NCBI GenBank assembly: GCA_041394705.1
Contig: JAWKHS010000003.1
Coordinates: 124,001-188,000 of the forward strand
From: Vicinamibacterales bacterium
GTDB taxonomy: Bacteria; Acidobacteriota; Vicinamibacteria; Vicinamibacterales; UBA2999
Direction of reading: 5' to 3'
DNA: 64,000 nucleotides
Part shown: positions 33,876 to 43,221 of the stretch, in pieces
Layout: each line of letters starts with the position of its first letter
Position numbering within the stretch: the stretch's first letter is position 1
Position numbers and translations under genes: made by a program
The notes under the pieces: model-generated
Database searches by the model: none
What the model was told of the DNA's origin: nothing
The model's input: only the letters and a program-made list of their open reading frames with translations

Positions 33876-34391
33876 TCACATCGTCCGCGGGGGCACCGGC
33901 AGATCGAGCAGGAACGGCGTGGCGCGCAGCTCGCGGCTCAGACGGGCGTAGCGGCCCCGCCAGGGCTCGAACTCGCGGCTCATCGTGTTCAGGAGCATCG
34001 CGCGCTTCGTCGAGGGCTCGAGCCGGGCCGCCCGGTGGAAGAACCCCGCGCCCAGGCGCGCGTACCAGGCGACGTTGTACCGATGGCGCATCTGGTCCTC
34101 GAAGAAGCCGGCCATGAGCAGGCAGTGGGTGCCGGCCGTCTCCATCAGGCGGGGGTCGGCCGCGGAGGTGGTGTCGGCCACGAAGTGGTCGAACACGCTG
34201 CCGAGCGCGGCCGGCGTCGGGAACTCGGCGTCGGCCGCCGTGGACACCTGCGCGTAGTGCGCCAGGACGCTCGCGTTGTAGAGCAGTTCCTGTCGGTCCA
34301 CCGACGCCTCCGACACGTCCTTCAGGCCGACGAAGAAGAACTCGAGCGTGCGGCGGTGATCAACGGCGAGCAGGTCGCTGAGCGGCCCCAT
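33876..34391 (-). CDS. Hypothetical protein, helical, function unknown
   Basis: 171 residues from ATG 34391, with a strong GGAGGG seven to eight bases upstream. Alpha-helical in appearance and soluble, with no signal peptide or transmembrane segment. Notable stretches are HRRTLEFFFVGLKDVSEAS, LMETAGTHCLLMAGFFEDQM and YNVAWYARLGAGFF. I do not recognise a family. Third-position G/C bias and the ribosome binding site make it a real gene. Confidence 0.65.
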   Translation of the reverse strand: MGPLSDLLAVDHRRTLEFFFVGLKDVSEASVDRQELLYNASVLAHYAQVSTAADAEFPTPAALGSVFDHFVADTTSAADPRLMETAGTHCLLMAGFFEDQMRHRYNVAWYARLGAGFFHRAARLEPSTKRAMLLNTMSREFEPWRGRYARLSRELRATPFLLDLPVPPRTM

Positions 34392-34593
34392 GGCAACACC
34401 CTCCGGCGGTCGGCGTCAGATCCCCCTCTGGAGAAACCACCGGCCGTTGCCAACCCGGAGGGAGCAACGGGCGTGCCACGCGGCCTCGGTCGAAATCGCC
34501 GGATGCACCGGGCGCCGGCATCGGACCGGCGACGCGCGGTGTCACCGGGTGAGGCGCCGCTGACAGCCGCCGGCGACGGCCGGCCGTCGGGTG

Positions 34594-34599
34594 TAGGCT
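34594..34599 (+). promoter_or_regulatory. -10-like TAGGCT before tandem creatininase gene
   Basis: TAGGCT preceded by GTG, 20 bases before ATG 34620; GGAGG (34611-34615) lies between. Confidence 0.4.
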
Positions 34600-34619
34600 C
34601 TTAGGGCTCAGGAGGCCCC

Positions 34620-36377
34620 ATGACGTTTCGTGCTCTCGTCCTCGTGCCCGCGGTGCTGCTGCTCGGGCTGACCGCGCTGGCGCAGCGTCCGGCCAACGCA
34701 CCCGCGACCGCGCCCGGCGGCACGCCGCCCGATACCGTGTTCCTCGAAGAGCTCACCTGGGCCGAGACGCGCGACCTCATCAAGGGCGGCTGGACCAACG
34801 TCATCATCGGCACCGCGGGCACCGAGCAGAAGGGCCCGCACATGGTGGACGGCGAGCACAAGTTCGTCATGACCTATTCGGCCGAGCGCATCGCCCGTGC
34901 CATGGGCAAGACGCTCGTCGCGCCGATCGTCACCTACGTGCCCGAAGGCAGCTGGGAGACGCGCGGCGGCCACATGGGCAAGCCCGGCACGATCACGCTG
35001 CCGGAAGAGCGCTTCGTCGATCTGCTGGTGAACGCGGGCCGCAGCCTGAAGGCCGGCGGGTTCACCAACGTCTGGTTCATCGGCGAGTCGGGCGGCAACC
35101 GCACTGGCATGCGTTCGGCGGCGGAGAAGCTGAACGCGATGTGGGGCGGCAGCGCGAAGGCGTACTGGGTGGACGACTACTACACCAAGGCGCACCGCGA
35201 TCAGGAGGTCTGGGCCGCCAGGTTCCTGGGCGTGCCCGAGAACCAGGTCGGCAACCACGCCAACATCCTGGACACGTCCGAACTGCTGTTCGTGGCGCCC
35301 CAGCACATCCGGACCGACCGTCTCACCGGCAACGACTACGAGAACAACGGCGTGAGCGGCAACAACCAGTCGAAGGCGTCACCCGAGGTGGGCAAGGCGC
35401 TCCTCCAGATCAAGTTCGACCTGGCGATGGCCCAGATCGGGCGGATGCAGAGCGGGGCCGAGGGGCCCGTGCCCGCCGCGCCTGGTGGGCCCGGCGGCAA
35501 TGGCCCGCGCCCCGGAGCCGGACGGCCGGGCGCCGGCGGTCCGGGCCGGGCCGCCCAGGCCGCGGCCGCGGGACCGCGGCGTCCCACGATGGAGACCGCG
35601 CCGGCCTCGAAGACGCCGACCCATCCGCCCGACACCCTCTTCATCGACGAGCTCACGTGGGAAGAGACCCGCGACTTGATGAAGGCCGGGAAGACCACCG
35701 TGATCGTGCCCACAGGCGGGACGGAGAAGAACGGGTACCACATGGTGCTCGGCAAGCACAATTACGTCGTCACCTACGGGGCCAACCTGATGGCGCGCCG
35801 TCTGGGCAACGCCCTCATCGCGCCCACCCTCCAGTACGTGCCGGAAGGCGATCCCGACCGCCAGAACCAGGGCGCGATCTCGGTGCCGTCGCCCGCCTAC
35901 GACGCCATCCTCGACGCCGCGGCCCGCAGCCTGCAGGCGCACGGGTTCAGCGAGATCCTGTTCATCGGCGACAGCGGGCCCAATCAGGCCGGCATGACCG
36001 CGGTGGCCAAGGCCCTGAACGAGGAGTGGAAGGACGCCGGCACCCGCGTCTTCGCGCTCACCGACTACTACGAGCGGTCGCGCGAGCACTACCGGGCCTG
36101 GCTCGAGGCCGCCTACGGATATCCGGACGCGACCGTCGGCGCCCACGCGGGCATCAGCGACACCTCGCAGATGCTGTTCATCCACCCCGACGGCATCCGG
36201 ACGGACCGGATCCAGCCCTGGGGCGGCCCGGCGGACTCCGGCGTGTCCGGCGATCCGTCCCTGGCGACGGCCGAGATCGGCCGGATGGGCATCCTGTTCA
36301 AGGTGAACGCCGGCCTCAACCAGTACCGGCTGATCAAGAACCCGCCACGGCAGGGCGGGCGTCCGGGAGCGCGGTAG
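34620..36377 (+). CDS. Secreted protein with two tandem creatininase-family domains
   Basis: 585 residues. Signal peptide to about 22. Domain 1 (about 37-285) and domain 2 (about 340-575) are homologous: PPDTVFLEELTWAETRDLI versus PPDTLFIDELTWEETRDLM, GTEQKGPHM versus GTEKNGYHM, GESGGNRTGM versus GDSGPNQAGM, and ILDTSELLF versus ISDTSQMLF. A Gly/Pro/Ala-rich linker (about 286-335) joins them. Creatininase-family enzymes are Mn/Zn amidohydrolases with a GS.EQHGPHLP metal motif; the changed residues (Lys for the first His, and the GHGGN loop altered) suggest weakened or different metal binding. So the reaction is unknown. PQQ dehydrogenase follows 188 bases later. A single-domain relative is at 52664. 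Confidence 0.8.
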   Translation: MTFRALVLVPAVLLLGLTALAQRPANAPATAPGGTPPDTVFLEELTWAETRDLIKGGWTNVIIGTAGTEQKGPHMVDGEHKFVMTYSAERIARAMGKTLVAPIVTYVPEGSWETRGGHMGKPGTITLPEERFVDLLVNAGRSLKAGGFTNVWFIGESGGNRTGMRSAAEKLNAMWGGSAKAYWVDDYYTKAHRDQEVWAARFLGVPENQVGNHANILDTSELLFVAPQHIRTDRLTGNDYENNGVSGNNQSKASPEVGKALLQIKFDLAMAQIGRMQSGAEGPVPAAPGGPGGNGPRPGAGRPGAGGPGRAAQAAAAGPRRPTMETAPASKTPTHPPDTLFIDELTWEETRDLMKAGKTTVIVPTGGTEKNGYHMVLGKHNYVVTYGANLMARRLGNALIAPTLQYVPEGDPDRQNQGAISVPSPAYDAILDAAARSLQAHGFSEILFIGDSGPNQAGMTAVAKALNEEWKDAGTRVFALTDYYERSREHYRAWLEAAYGYPDATVGAHAGISDTSQMLFIHPDGIRTDRIQPWGGPADSGVSGDPSLATAEIGRMGILFKVNAGLNQYRLIKNPPRQGGRPGAR

Positions 36378-36491
36378 GGACCGCCCTGGGCCCCGCCGTC
36401 CCGTCCGCCCGGACGCCCCCGGGGTGTCGGGTGGGTTGTCTTCGAATGTCATTCCGGCGCCGGGGTCTTCGTCCGTGGACCGTCCCGGCGA

Positions 36492-36497
36492 TATGAT
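36492..36497 (+). promoter_or_regulatory. -10-like TATGAT before PQQ dehydrogenase gene
   Basis: TATGAT 68 bases upstream of ATG 36566; a real leader with GGAG (36558-36561) before the start. Confidence 0.5.
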
Positions 36498-36565
36498 GTC
36501 GCCACCATCCGGGTGAGTCCCCCCGGATCGCTGACCACGTTCGTCTCATCCACCCTGGAGCACCT

Positions 36566-38662
36566 ATGAAGCGTGTTGTTCTTCGCATCGCGCCCGCGGC
36601 CGTTCTCGTGGCCACGATCGCGGTGTTGATGCCGCGGGTCTCGGGCCAGTCCGCCGGCCAGCCGAGCACCAAGAACGGCGAGTGGCCGATGTACACCGCC
36701 GACCATCGCGGTACCAAGTACTCGCCCCTCGACCAGGTCAACGCCTCCAACTTCAGCAAGCTCGAAGTGGCGTGGCGGTTCAAGACCGACAACCTCGGGC
36801 CGCGTCCCGAGACCAAGCTCGAGTCCACGCCGATCATGGTCAAGGGCATGCTGTACGCCACGGCCGGCACCCGCCGCGCCGTCGTCGCCCTCGAGCCGCG
36901 CACCGGCGAGATGAAGTGGATGTACGCCCTCGACGAGGGCGAGCGCGCCACCCGTTGGGCGCCGCGCCAGCTCTCGGGCCGCGGCCTGGGCTACTGGACC
37001 GACGGCCGCGGTGACGACCGCGTGGTCTACGTGACCACCGGGTACCGCCTGGTCTCGCTGAACGCCAAGACCGGCGTGCCGGTGCCCTCGTTCGGCACTA
37101 ACGGCATCGTCGACCTGAAGCAGGGCGTCGTCATCGGCAAGGACAAGCAGATCGACCTCGAGAAGGGCGAGATCGGCATCCACTCCACGCCGCTCATCAT
37201 CGGCGACACGATCATCGTCGGCTCGGCGATGTTCGAAGGCCTCGGCTACACCTACGCCACCAACTCGAAGGGCGTCATCCGCGCCTACGACGCCCGCACG
37301 GGCAAGCAGATCTGGCGCTTCAACACGATCCCCTACCCCGGCGAGCCCGGAAACGAGACGTGGGAGAACGGATCGTGGGAGTGGTCGGGCAACGTCGGCG
37401 TGTGGACCGAGATGACGGTCGATCCCGAGCTCGGCACCGTGTACCTCCCCGTGGAGACGCCGACGATCGACGAGTACGGCGGCAACCGGCCCGGTGACAA
37501 CCTCTACGCGGAAAGCCTCGTGGCCGTGGACCTCCGGACCGGCCGCAAGAAGTGGCACTTCCAGTTCGTGCACCACCCGCTGTGGGACCACGACCTGCCG
37601 TGCTGGCCGCTGCTCATGGACGTGACGATCGACGGCAAGCCCCGGAAGATCGTCGCGGTGCCGACCAAGCAGGGCTGGGTCTACACCTTCGACCGCATCA
37701 CCGGACAGCCGATCTGGCCGATTCCCGAGCAGGCCGTGCCGCAGACCGACATGCCCGGCGAGAAGACGGCCAAGACGCAGCCGTTCCCGTCGAAGCCGCC
37801 GGCCTTCGCGCGCACCTACGTCTCCAAGGACGACATCATCGACTTCACGCCGCAGCTCCACGAGCAGGCGCTGAAGAACCTCGCGAAGTTCCGCTGGGAG
37901 CAGTCGCCGTTCGTGCCGCCCGTGGGCCCGAACTCGGACAAGCTGGGCAGCATCAACATCGCCAACACCACCGGTGGCGTGAACTGGCCGGGCTCCGGCT
38001 TCGATCCCGAGACGGGCATCATCTACACCCACGCCCACAACTCGGCGGTCACCGTCGGCAAGTACGAGGAAGAGGAGTTCGAGAAGATCAACCCCGAGAA
38101 CTTCTCGGCGTCCAAGCCGCGCCAGCCGCGGTGGGAAGCCGACCCGAACTACGGCGCGCCGCGCCCGGCGGCCCGTCCGGGCGCCGGCCCCGCGATCGCG
38201 TTCCCCGGGAACAGCGGCCGCCGCGCGCTCGCCGAGGGCCTCGACGGCCTGCCGATCGTGAAGCCCCCATACGGCGTCATGGTCGCCATCGACATGAACA
38301 AGGGCGACATCAAGTGGCGCGTGCCGCACGGCGACACGCCCGACGCGGTGCGCAACCACCCGCAGCTCAAGGCCATGAACATCCCGAAGACGGGCCAGCC
38401 CGGCAACGTCGGCGTGCTCATCACCAAGACGCTGGTCATCGCCGGCGACCCGCAGTTCACGTCGCCTCCCGGCAAGGAGCGCGGCGCGTCGCTGCACGCC
38501 TACAACAAGGAAACGGGCGAGGAGGTCGGCGAGATCCGGCTGCCGGCGCCGATCCTCGGCCACCCGATGACCTACTCGATCGGCGGCAAGCAGTACATCG
38601 TCGTCGGCGTGAGCGGTGGCAACTACCGCGGCGAGTTCATCGCCCTGACCCTTCCCGAATAG
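36566..38662 (+). CDS. PQQ-dependent dehydrogenase (quinoprotein, glucose/alcohol type)
   Basis: 698 residues with a signal peptide (to about 27). The eight-bladed quinoprotein propeller starts at GEWPMYTADHRGTKYSPLDQVNASN, and W-docking repeats recur (LVAVDLRTGRKKWHFQFVHHPLWDHDLP, GWVYTFDRITGQPIW, VAIDMNKGDIKWRVPHGD). No cytochrome c CxxCH and no N-terminal membrane helices, so this is the soluble periplasmic form that passes electrons to an external acceptor. The adjacent-cysteine disulphide of methanol dehydrogenases is missing. No pqq synthesis genes are in the window. It resembles membrane glucose dehydrogenase-like quinoproteins; the substrate is undetermined. Confidence 0.9.
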   Translation: MKRVVLRIAPAAVLVATIAVLMPRVSGQSAGQPSTKNGEWPMYTADHRGTKYSPLDQVNASNFSKLEVAWRFKTDNLGPRPETKLESTPIMVKGMLYATAGTRRAVVALEPRTGEMKWMYALDEGERATRWAPRQLSGRGLGYWTDGRGDDRVVYVTTGYRLVSLNAKTGVPVPSFGTNGIVDLKQGVVIGKDKQIDLEKGEIGIHSTPLIIGDTIIVGSAMFEGLGYTYATNSKGVIRAYDARTGKQIWRFNTIPYPGEPGNETWENGSWEWSGNVGVWTEMTVDPELGTVYLPVETPTIDEYGGNRPGDNLYAESLVAVDLRTGRKKWHFQFVHHPLWDHDLPCWPLLMDVTIDGKPRKIVAVPTKQGWVYTFDRITGQPIWPIPEQAVPQTDMPGEKTAKTQPFPSKPPAFARTYVSKDDIIDFTPQLHEQALKNLAKFRWEQSPFVPPVGPNSDKLGSINIANTTGGVNWPGSGFDPETGIIYTHAHNSAVTVGKYEEEEFEKINPENFSASKPRQPRWEADPNYGAPRPAARPGAGPAIAFPGNSGRRALAEGLDGLPIVKPPYGVMVAIDMNKGDIKWRVPHGDTPDAVRNHPQLKAMNIPKTGQPGNVGVLITKTLVIAGDPQFTSPPGKERGASLHAYNKETGEEVGEIRLPAPILGHPMTYSIGGKQYIVVGVSGGNYRGEFIALTLPE

Positions 38663-38692
38663 GAAGGGCTGACGCTTCCCGACCGGGAAGCG
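38649..38692 (+). repeat. Two consecutive small hairpins at PQQ dehydrogenase stop
   Basis: CCCTTCC/GGAAGGG (38649-38668) spans the stop codon, followed by CGCTTCCC/GGGAAGCG with a 4-base loop (38673-38692). The arms share the TTCCC/GGGAA core, so alternative pairings are possible. Confidence 0.6.
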
Positions 38693-38735
38693 GCGGCGCG
38701 GCCGGGCCGGATGGCCCGGCACGACGTCTCGACGT

Positions 38736-38772
38736 GAAGGGCGGGGCCAGCCGGCTCCGCCCTTCGTGTTTT
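38736..38772 (+). terminator. Rho-independent terminator of PQQ dehydrogenase gene
   Basis: GAAGGGCGG (38736-38744) pairs with CCGCCCTTC (38757-38765); the inner part can extend the stem. Followed by GTGTTTTC, the only T-rich tail among the window's hairpins. Confidence 0.75.
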
Positions 38773-38860
38773 CGGGGACGCGAGGCGCGCCCCACCGGAG
38801 TGGGACGGGCGGTGGGACTGGCGTGCTGGTTGCACGGCAGTCCGACGCCCACCCCCCGTG

Positions 38861-41800
38861 ATGCCGTTCCCGTCCGCCCTCATGCGCGCCAGGCCGCGCA
38901 GCCAGATGCAGGCGCGCGCCAGCGCCGCGCCCGCGGCACGCCCGCGCGCCGGACAATTGGCGCGGCGCCCTGACCGTTCGTGTCAATGGATGGTCGTCGC
39001 GGGCCTGGCGCTGACCCTGGCGGTGCCCGCCGGAGCCCGGGCGGAGGACGCCGACCCCCGGCCGTCGGAGCGCGGGCTGCCGGCCGTCACGGTCGTGCCG
39101 CAGGCGTCCCTGGCCGCCTCGCAGCTCTTCGCGGCGTCGGTCTCCGGTGCGCGCCTGCACGTCGCCTCCCTGGCCGGCGTGAACGTCTTCGACGGCGCGC
39201 ACTGGGAGCTCGCGCCCTCGCCCCGCGCCGTCTACGCCGTCGCCGCGTCGAAGCTGGGCCGCGTCGTCGCCGGCGGGCCGGACACCCTGATGGAACTGCG
39301 CCCGACCGCCGAGGGCCGCCGCGCGCTCGTCTCCCTCCTCGACGCGCTTCCTGAGTCCGATCGGGCCATCGGCGACGTCCGCTCGATCGTCGTCTTCGAC
39401 GAGATGTTCCTGATCGTGACCGACCGCGTGCTGCTGCACCTGCACGGCGCGCGACTGAAGGTGGCGGCCCGGTGGTCGTCGGACCCGGCCCGCCGCGGCT
39501 TCGCCAGCCGGGGCACGCTGTACGTCACCGCCCACCGGCGTCTGGAGGCGTTTTCGCCCGACGGCGAGCCCAAGGACGACGACCTTCCGGCACGCGCCGC
39601 CGCGCTGGGGCCCGTGGCGGCGGTCGCCGACGGCCCGGCGGATGGTCAGCTCGTGGCCGTCCGCGGGCGCGGGCTGTTCGTGGTGGGCGCGGAGGCGCCG
39701 CGCGCCGTCGCCGGCGGCGCCACCGGTCCGCTCGGGACGGGGGTCGTCGACATCCGGACCCTCCAGGGTGGCGGCGTGGCCGTGGCGACCGAGGCGCACG
39801 GGGTGGTGCTGCTGAGCGCCGATCTCGACCTCGATCGTGTCCTCGGCCGCGCCGCAGGCCTGCCCATGGCCCAGGTCGAGGCGATGACGGAGGACGTCGA
39901 GGGCGGGCTGTGGGTCGTCGGCACGTCGCAGCTCGCCCGTATCGACCTGCGCGGGCCGCGCTCACTCATCGACACGCGCCTCGGGCTCGAGGGCACGGTC
40001 CACGGCGTCGTGCGCCACGACGGACGCCTGCACGTCCTGACGAGCGCCGGGCTCTTCGTCGCCGTCGACTCCGCGGGACCGCTCCGGATGGCGCCGGTGC
40101 CGGGCGTGCCAGGCCGGGCCTGGGACGCCGTCGACGTGGACGGGACGCTCGTCGTCGCGACCTCGGCGGGAGTCTTCGAGGTCGTGAAGCCGGGCGCGCG
40201 CCTCGTGCCGGGCACCGCCCGCCTCTCGGCATACATGCTGGCGCGGCGCGCCGACCGCCCGGACGAACTCCTGGTCGGCACGCGGGCCGGGCTCTCCGTG
40301 CTCAGGCGTGACGGCCGCCGCGGGTGGCGCTTCGCCCGGCACGTGCCCGGAGCGCCCCGCTACACGCGGTCGATCGTGCAACGCGCAGGAGGGTTCGTCT
40401 ACGTCGGCAGCGTGTTCGACGGCGTGGTCCGCCTGTCGCTGGAGGACCCGACGGGCGCGCCCACGCGGTTCGGCGGGGGAGAGGTCCACGTCCAGGACGT
40501 GCAGGGCGACCTGCTGGTGCTGCATGCCGAGCCCGCCGCCGTCTCGGTGCTCGACGAGGCGCAGGGGCGGCTCAGGCCGGCGCCGGGCGGCCGCAGGGTG
40601 ACCGACGGCGCCGTGGCCTTCGCGGTCGACCGGCACGGGGCCCTCTGGACGGCCGGCCGCGGCGCGGCGCGGTTCCCGCGTGGCGAGTCCGCGCCGCGCG
40701 TCATGCTGGGCCCGAGCTCCAGCGTCCAGCGGGTGGACATCGAGCCGGACGGGGTCGTCTGGCTGGGCGGCAGCAGCGGCCTGTGGCGGTTCACGGACGA
40801 GGCCGCCGCCGGCGCGCTGGAGCGCCGCCCGCCGACGATCGAGCGCGTGTACGTGAACGGACAGACGACGCCCCCGGCCAGGCCCGACGGCAGTCCGCTG
40901 GCCTTGCCCTTCGGCATCGAGCGGCTGCGGCTGGAGTTCTCGCCGAACACGTTCTCGGCCGACGCTGGACTGGAGTTCCGGCTGGCGCCCATCGACGCCG
41001 GGTGGAGTTCCGATCGCCGCGGGCCCAGCGCCGAGTACACGTCGCTGCCGGAAGGCGAGTACCAACTGCACGTCCGGCCCGCCGAGAACGCGGGCGACGC
41101 CGGCACGACCTGGCGCTTCACGGTGCAGCCGCCCTGGTATCGCTCGCCCCTCGTCCGGGCGCTCCAGCTCGCCGTGGTGGTGGTGGGCGTGCTGGTCGTG
41201 GGCCACCTGCGCACCGACCGGCTCCGCCGCCGCTCGCGCGAGCTCGAGCACGCCGTCGCGGTGCAGACGGCGGCCCTGCAGGAGGCCAACCGCCGGCTGG
41301 CCGAGATCGCCAGCAGGGACGAGCTGACCGGCCTCTTCAACCGCCGCCACTTCGAGGCCGCGCTGGGACAGGAATGGGCGCGCGCGCACCGCCTGCGCCG
41401 GCCCATCGCGCTCGTGATGGCCGACCTTGATCACTTCAAGGGGCTCAACGACACGCAGGGACACGTCGCCGGCGACGGGGCGCTCCGGGCGGTCGGCGCC
41501 GTGATCGCCAGCTGCGCCAGGCGGCCCGGCGACGTGGCCGCCCGCTTCGGCGGCGAGGAGTTCGTCGTCCTCCTGCCCGGCGCGACCGACGACTACGTCC
41601 ACGCGCTGGCCGAGGAGATCCGGGCGGCCGTGGAGGCGCTCAACCTCCCGCACCCGGCCGCGCCCGCGCAACGGGTGACCGTCAGCGTGGGCGTGGCGTC
41701 GGCGGACGCGCCGACTTCGCTGGCGCCCGACCTGGTGGCGGCCGCGGACCGGGCGCTCTACCGCGCGAAGGCCGGCGGCCGCAACGCCGTGGCCGCCTGA
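38861..41800 (+). CDS. Diguanylate cyclase with beta-propeller and Y_Y_Y sensor region
   Basis: 979 residues from ATG 38861; the start is uncertain (GTG 38858, ATG 38882 or ATG 38990, the last directly before the signal segment VVAGLALTLAVPAGARA). Periplasmic part (about 65-700): two-component regulator propeller blades (GGLWVVGTSQLARIDLRG and similar) followed by a Y_Y_Y domain (LEFSPNTFSADAGLEFRLAPID...W). One transmembrane helix at about 768-787, a coiled coil, then GGDEF at about 825-979 with RDELTGLFNRRHF, GGEEF at 897-901 and an RxxD inhibitory site at 888-891. It makes cyclic di-GMP in response to a periplasmic ligand. Fusing the propeller sensor directly to GGDEF without a histidine kinase is known but less common. 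Confidence 0.88.
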   Translation: MPFPSALMRARPRSQMQARASAAPAARPRAGQLARRPDRSCQWMVVAGLALTLAVPAGARAEDADPRPSERGLPAVTVVPQASLAASQLFAASVSGARLHVASLAGVNVFDGAHWELAPSPRAVYAVAASKLGRVVAGGPDTLMELRPTAEGRRALVSLLDALPESDRAIGDVRSIVVFDEMFLIVTDRVLLHLHGARLKVAARWSSDPARRGFASRGTLYVTAHRRLEAFSPDGEPKDDDLPARAAALGPVAAVADGPADGQLVAVRGRGLFVVGAEAPRAVAGGATGPLGTGVVDIRTLQGGGVAVATEAHGVVLLSADLDLDRVLGRAAGLPMAQVEAMTEDVEGGLWVVGTSQLARIDLRGPRSLIDTRLGLEGTVHGVVRHDGRLHVLTSAGLFVAVDSAGPLRMAPVPGVPGRAWDAVDVDGTLVVATSAGVFEVVKPGARLVPGTARLSAYMLARRADRPDELLVGTRAGLSVLRRDGRRGWRFARHVPGAPRYTRSIVQRAGGFVYVGSVFDGVVRLSLEDPTGAPTRFGGGEVHVQDVQGDLLVLHAEPAAVSVLDEAQGRLRPAPGGRRVTDGAVAFAVDRHGALWTAGRGAARFPRGESAPRVMLGPSSSVQRVDIEPDGVVWLGGSSGLWRFTDEAAAGALERRPPTIERVYVNGQTTPPARPDGSPLALPFGIERLRLEFSPNTFSADAGLEFRLAPIDAGWSSDRRGPSAEYTSLPEGEYQLHVRPAENAGDAGTTWRFTVQPPWYRSPLVRALQLAVVVVGVLVVGHLRTDRLRRRSRELEHAVAVQTAALQEANRRLAEIASRDELTGLFNRRHFEAALGQEWARAHRLRRPIALVMADLDHFKGLNDTQGHVAGDGALRAVGAVIASCARRPGDVAARFGGEEFVVLLPGATDDYVHALAEEIRAAVEALNLPHPAAPAQRVTVSVGVASADAPTSLAPDLVAAADRALYRAKAGGRNAVAA

Positions 41801-41871
41801 CGGCCGCCGCGCACGCGACGCTAGGTGGAGCCGCGCCGGATCAGGCATCATTGCGCGGCATCGATCCGCTC

Positions 41872-43122
41872 ATGACACGCCTGACCCACCATCTCTACTT
41901 CTGGGTGCTCGTCGCCATCCTGATCGGCGGCACCATCGGCGCGGTCTCGCCCTCGACCGGCGTGGCCCTCAAGCCCCTCGGCGACGGCTTCATCGCCCTC
42001 GTCAAGATGCTCATCAGCCCGATCATCTTCTGCACGGTCGTCCTCGGCATCGCCGGGGCGGGCGACATGAAGAAGGTGGGCCGCGTCGGCGGCAAGGCCC
42101 TGCTGTACTTCGAGGTCGTGTCCACCTTCGCCCTGATCATCGGCGTCGCCATCGCCAACATCGTGCGGCCTGGGGCGGGCTTCAACGCCGATCCGGCGTC
42201 GCTGAACGCGGCGGAGGTCGCCGCCTACGCCAAGACCGCCGCGGCGCAGAGCACCACCGAGTTCCTGCTGCACGTGATCCCGCGGACGTTCTTCGACGCC
42301 TTCGCCGGGTCCGGCGACCTCCTCCAGGTGCTGCTCGTCGCCGTGCTGTTCGGCTACGCCATGACGCACATGGGGCGGGAGGGCAACATCGTCCACCAGG
42401 TGATCGAGACCAGCTCCCACGTGTTCTTCCGGATGATGAACACGATCATGAAGGCGGCGCCGATCGGCGCCGGCGGCGCGATGGCCTTCACGATCGGGCG
42501 CTACGGCGTGGACGCGCTGAAGCCGCTGGCGACGCTGATGGGCAGCTTCTATCTGACGTGCCTGCTGTTCGTCTTCATCGTGCTCGGCACGATCGCCCGC
42601 TGGACGGGATTCAGCATCCTGCGCTTCATCGGCTACATCAAGGACGAGCTTCTGACCGTGCTCGGCACCTCGTCGTCGGAGTCGGCGCTGGTGCCGCTCA
42701 TGGAGAAGCTCGAACGGCTGGGCTGCCCGAAGGCGGTCGTGGGACTCGTCGTGCCGTCCGGCTACTCGTTCAACCTGGACGGCACCAACATCTACCTGAC
42801 GATGGCCTCGCTCTTCGTGGCGCAGGCGCTCAACATCGACCTCACGATCCGCCAGCAGCTCACGATCCTGGCCGTGGCGATGCTGACCTCGAAGGGCGCC
42901 TCCGGCGTGACCGGCGCCGGCTTCATCACGCTGGCCGCGACGCTCGCCGTCGTGCCGACGATTCCCGTCGCCGGCCTGGCGCTCATTCTCGGGATCGACC
43001 GCTTCATGTCGGAGGCGCGGTCGCTGACGAACTTCGTCGGGAACGGCGTGGCCGCGATCGTGGTGGCGCGCTGGGAGAACGAACTGGACATGGTCGCGCT
43101 GAAGCGCGAACTCGGCGGGTAG
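41872..43122 (+). CDS. Dicarboxylate/amino acid:cation symporter (DctA/GltP-like)
   Basis: 416 residues from ATG 41872 (a TTG 21 bases upstream is less likely). DAACS hallmarks: MLISPIIFCTVVLGIAG in helix 2, the serine-rich GTSSSESALVPLMEKLERLGCPK, YSFNLDGTNIYLTMASLF and TSKGASGVTGAGFITL. These fit DctA-type C4-dicarboxylate uptake rather better than the paralogue at 23426, which lacks the GxxKxVVGLVVPSGYSFNLDG spacing in full. It stands alone between the GGDEF gene and a convergent hypothetical. Confidence 0.9.
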   Translation: MTRLTHHLYFWVLVAILIGGTIGAVSPSTGVALKPLGDGFIALVKMLISPIIFCTVVLGIAGAGDMKKVGRVGGKALLYFEVVSTFALIIGVAIANIVRPGAGFNADPASLNAAEVAAYAKTAAAQSTTEFLLHVIPRTFFDAFAGSGDLLQVLLVAVLFGYAMTHMGREGNIVHQVIETSSHVFFRMMNTIMKAAPIGAGGAMAFTIGRYGVDALKPLATLMGSFYLTCLLFVFIVLGTIARWTGFSILRFIGYIKDELLTVLGTSSSESALVPLMEKLERLGCPKAVVGLVVPSGYSFNLDGTNIYLTMASLFVAQALNIDLTIRQQLTILAVAMLTSKGASGVTGAGFITLAATLAVVPTIPVAGLALILGIDRFMSEARSLTNFVGNGVAAIVVARWENELDMVALKRELGG

Positions 43123-43182
43123 GGGGGCGGAGCGACCCGGACGGAAGGCGACCGACGGCCGGAGGGCGGGACCAGGGCGAGC

Positions 43183-43209
43183 GCTGGCGCGGACCAGGTC
43201 CGCGCCAGC
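43183..43209. terminator. 12-bp perfect hairpin between convergent genes
   Basis: GCTGGCGCGGAC (43183-43194), CAG, GTCCGCGCCAGC (43198-43209). It lies 60 bases after the symporter stop and 12 bases beyond the stop of the opposing gene, suitable for both directions; no T tract. Confidence 0.6.
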
Positions 43210-43221
43210 ACCGCGCGACGA

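Noticed and set aside
36378..36565. Small gene between tandem creatininase and PQQ dehydrogenase
   Set aside because: No open frame with a plausible start; only a -10-like site and a leader are seen.
36449..39799. 1116-codon minus-strand open frame
   Set aside because: Antisense to the PQQ dehydrogenase and GGDEF genes, which have clear domains.
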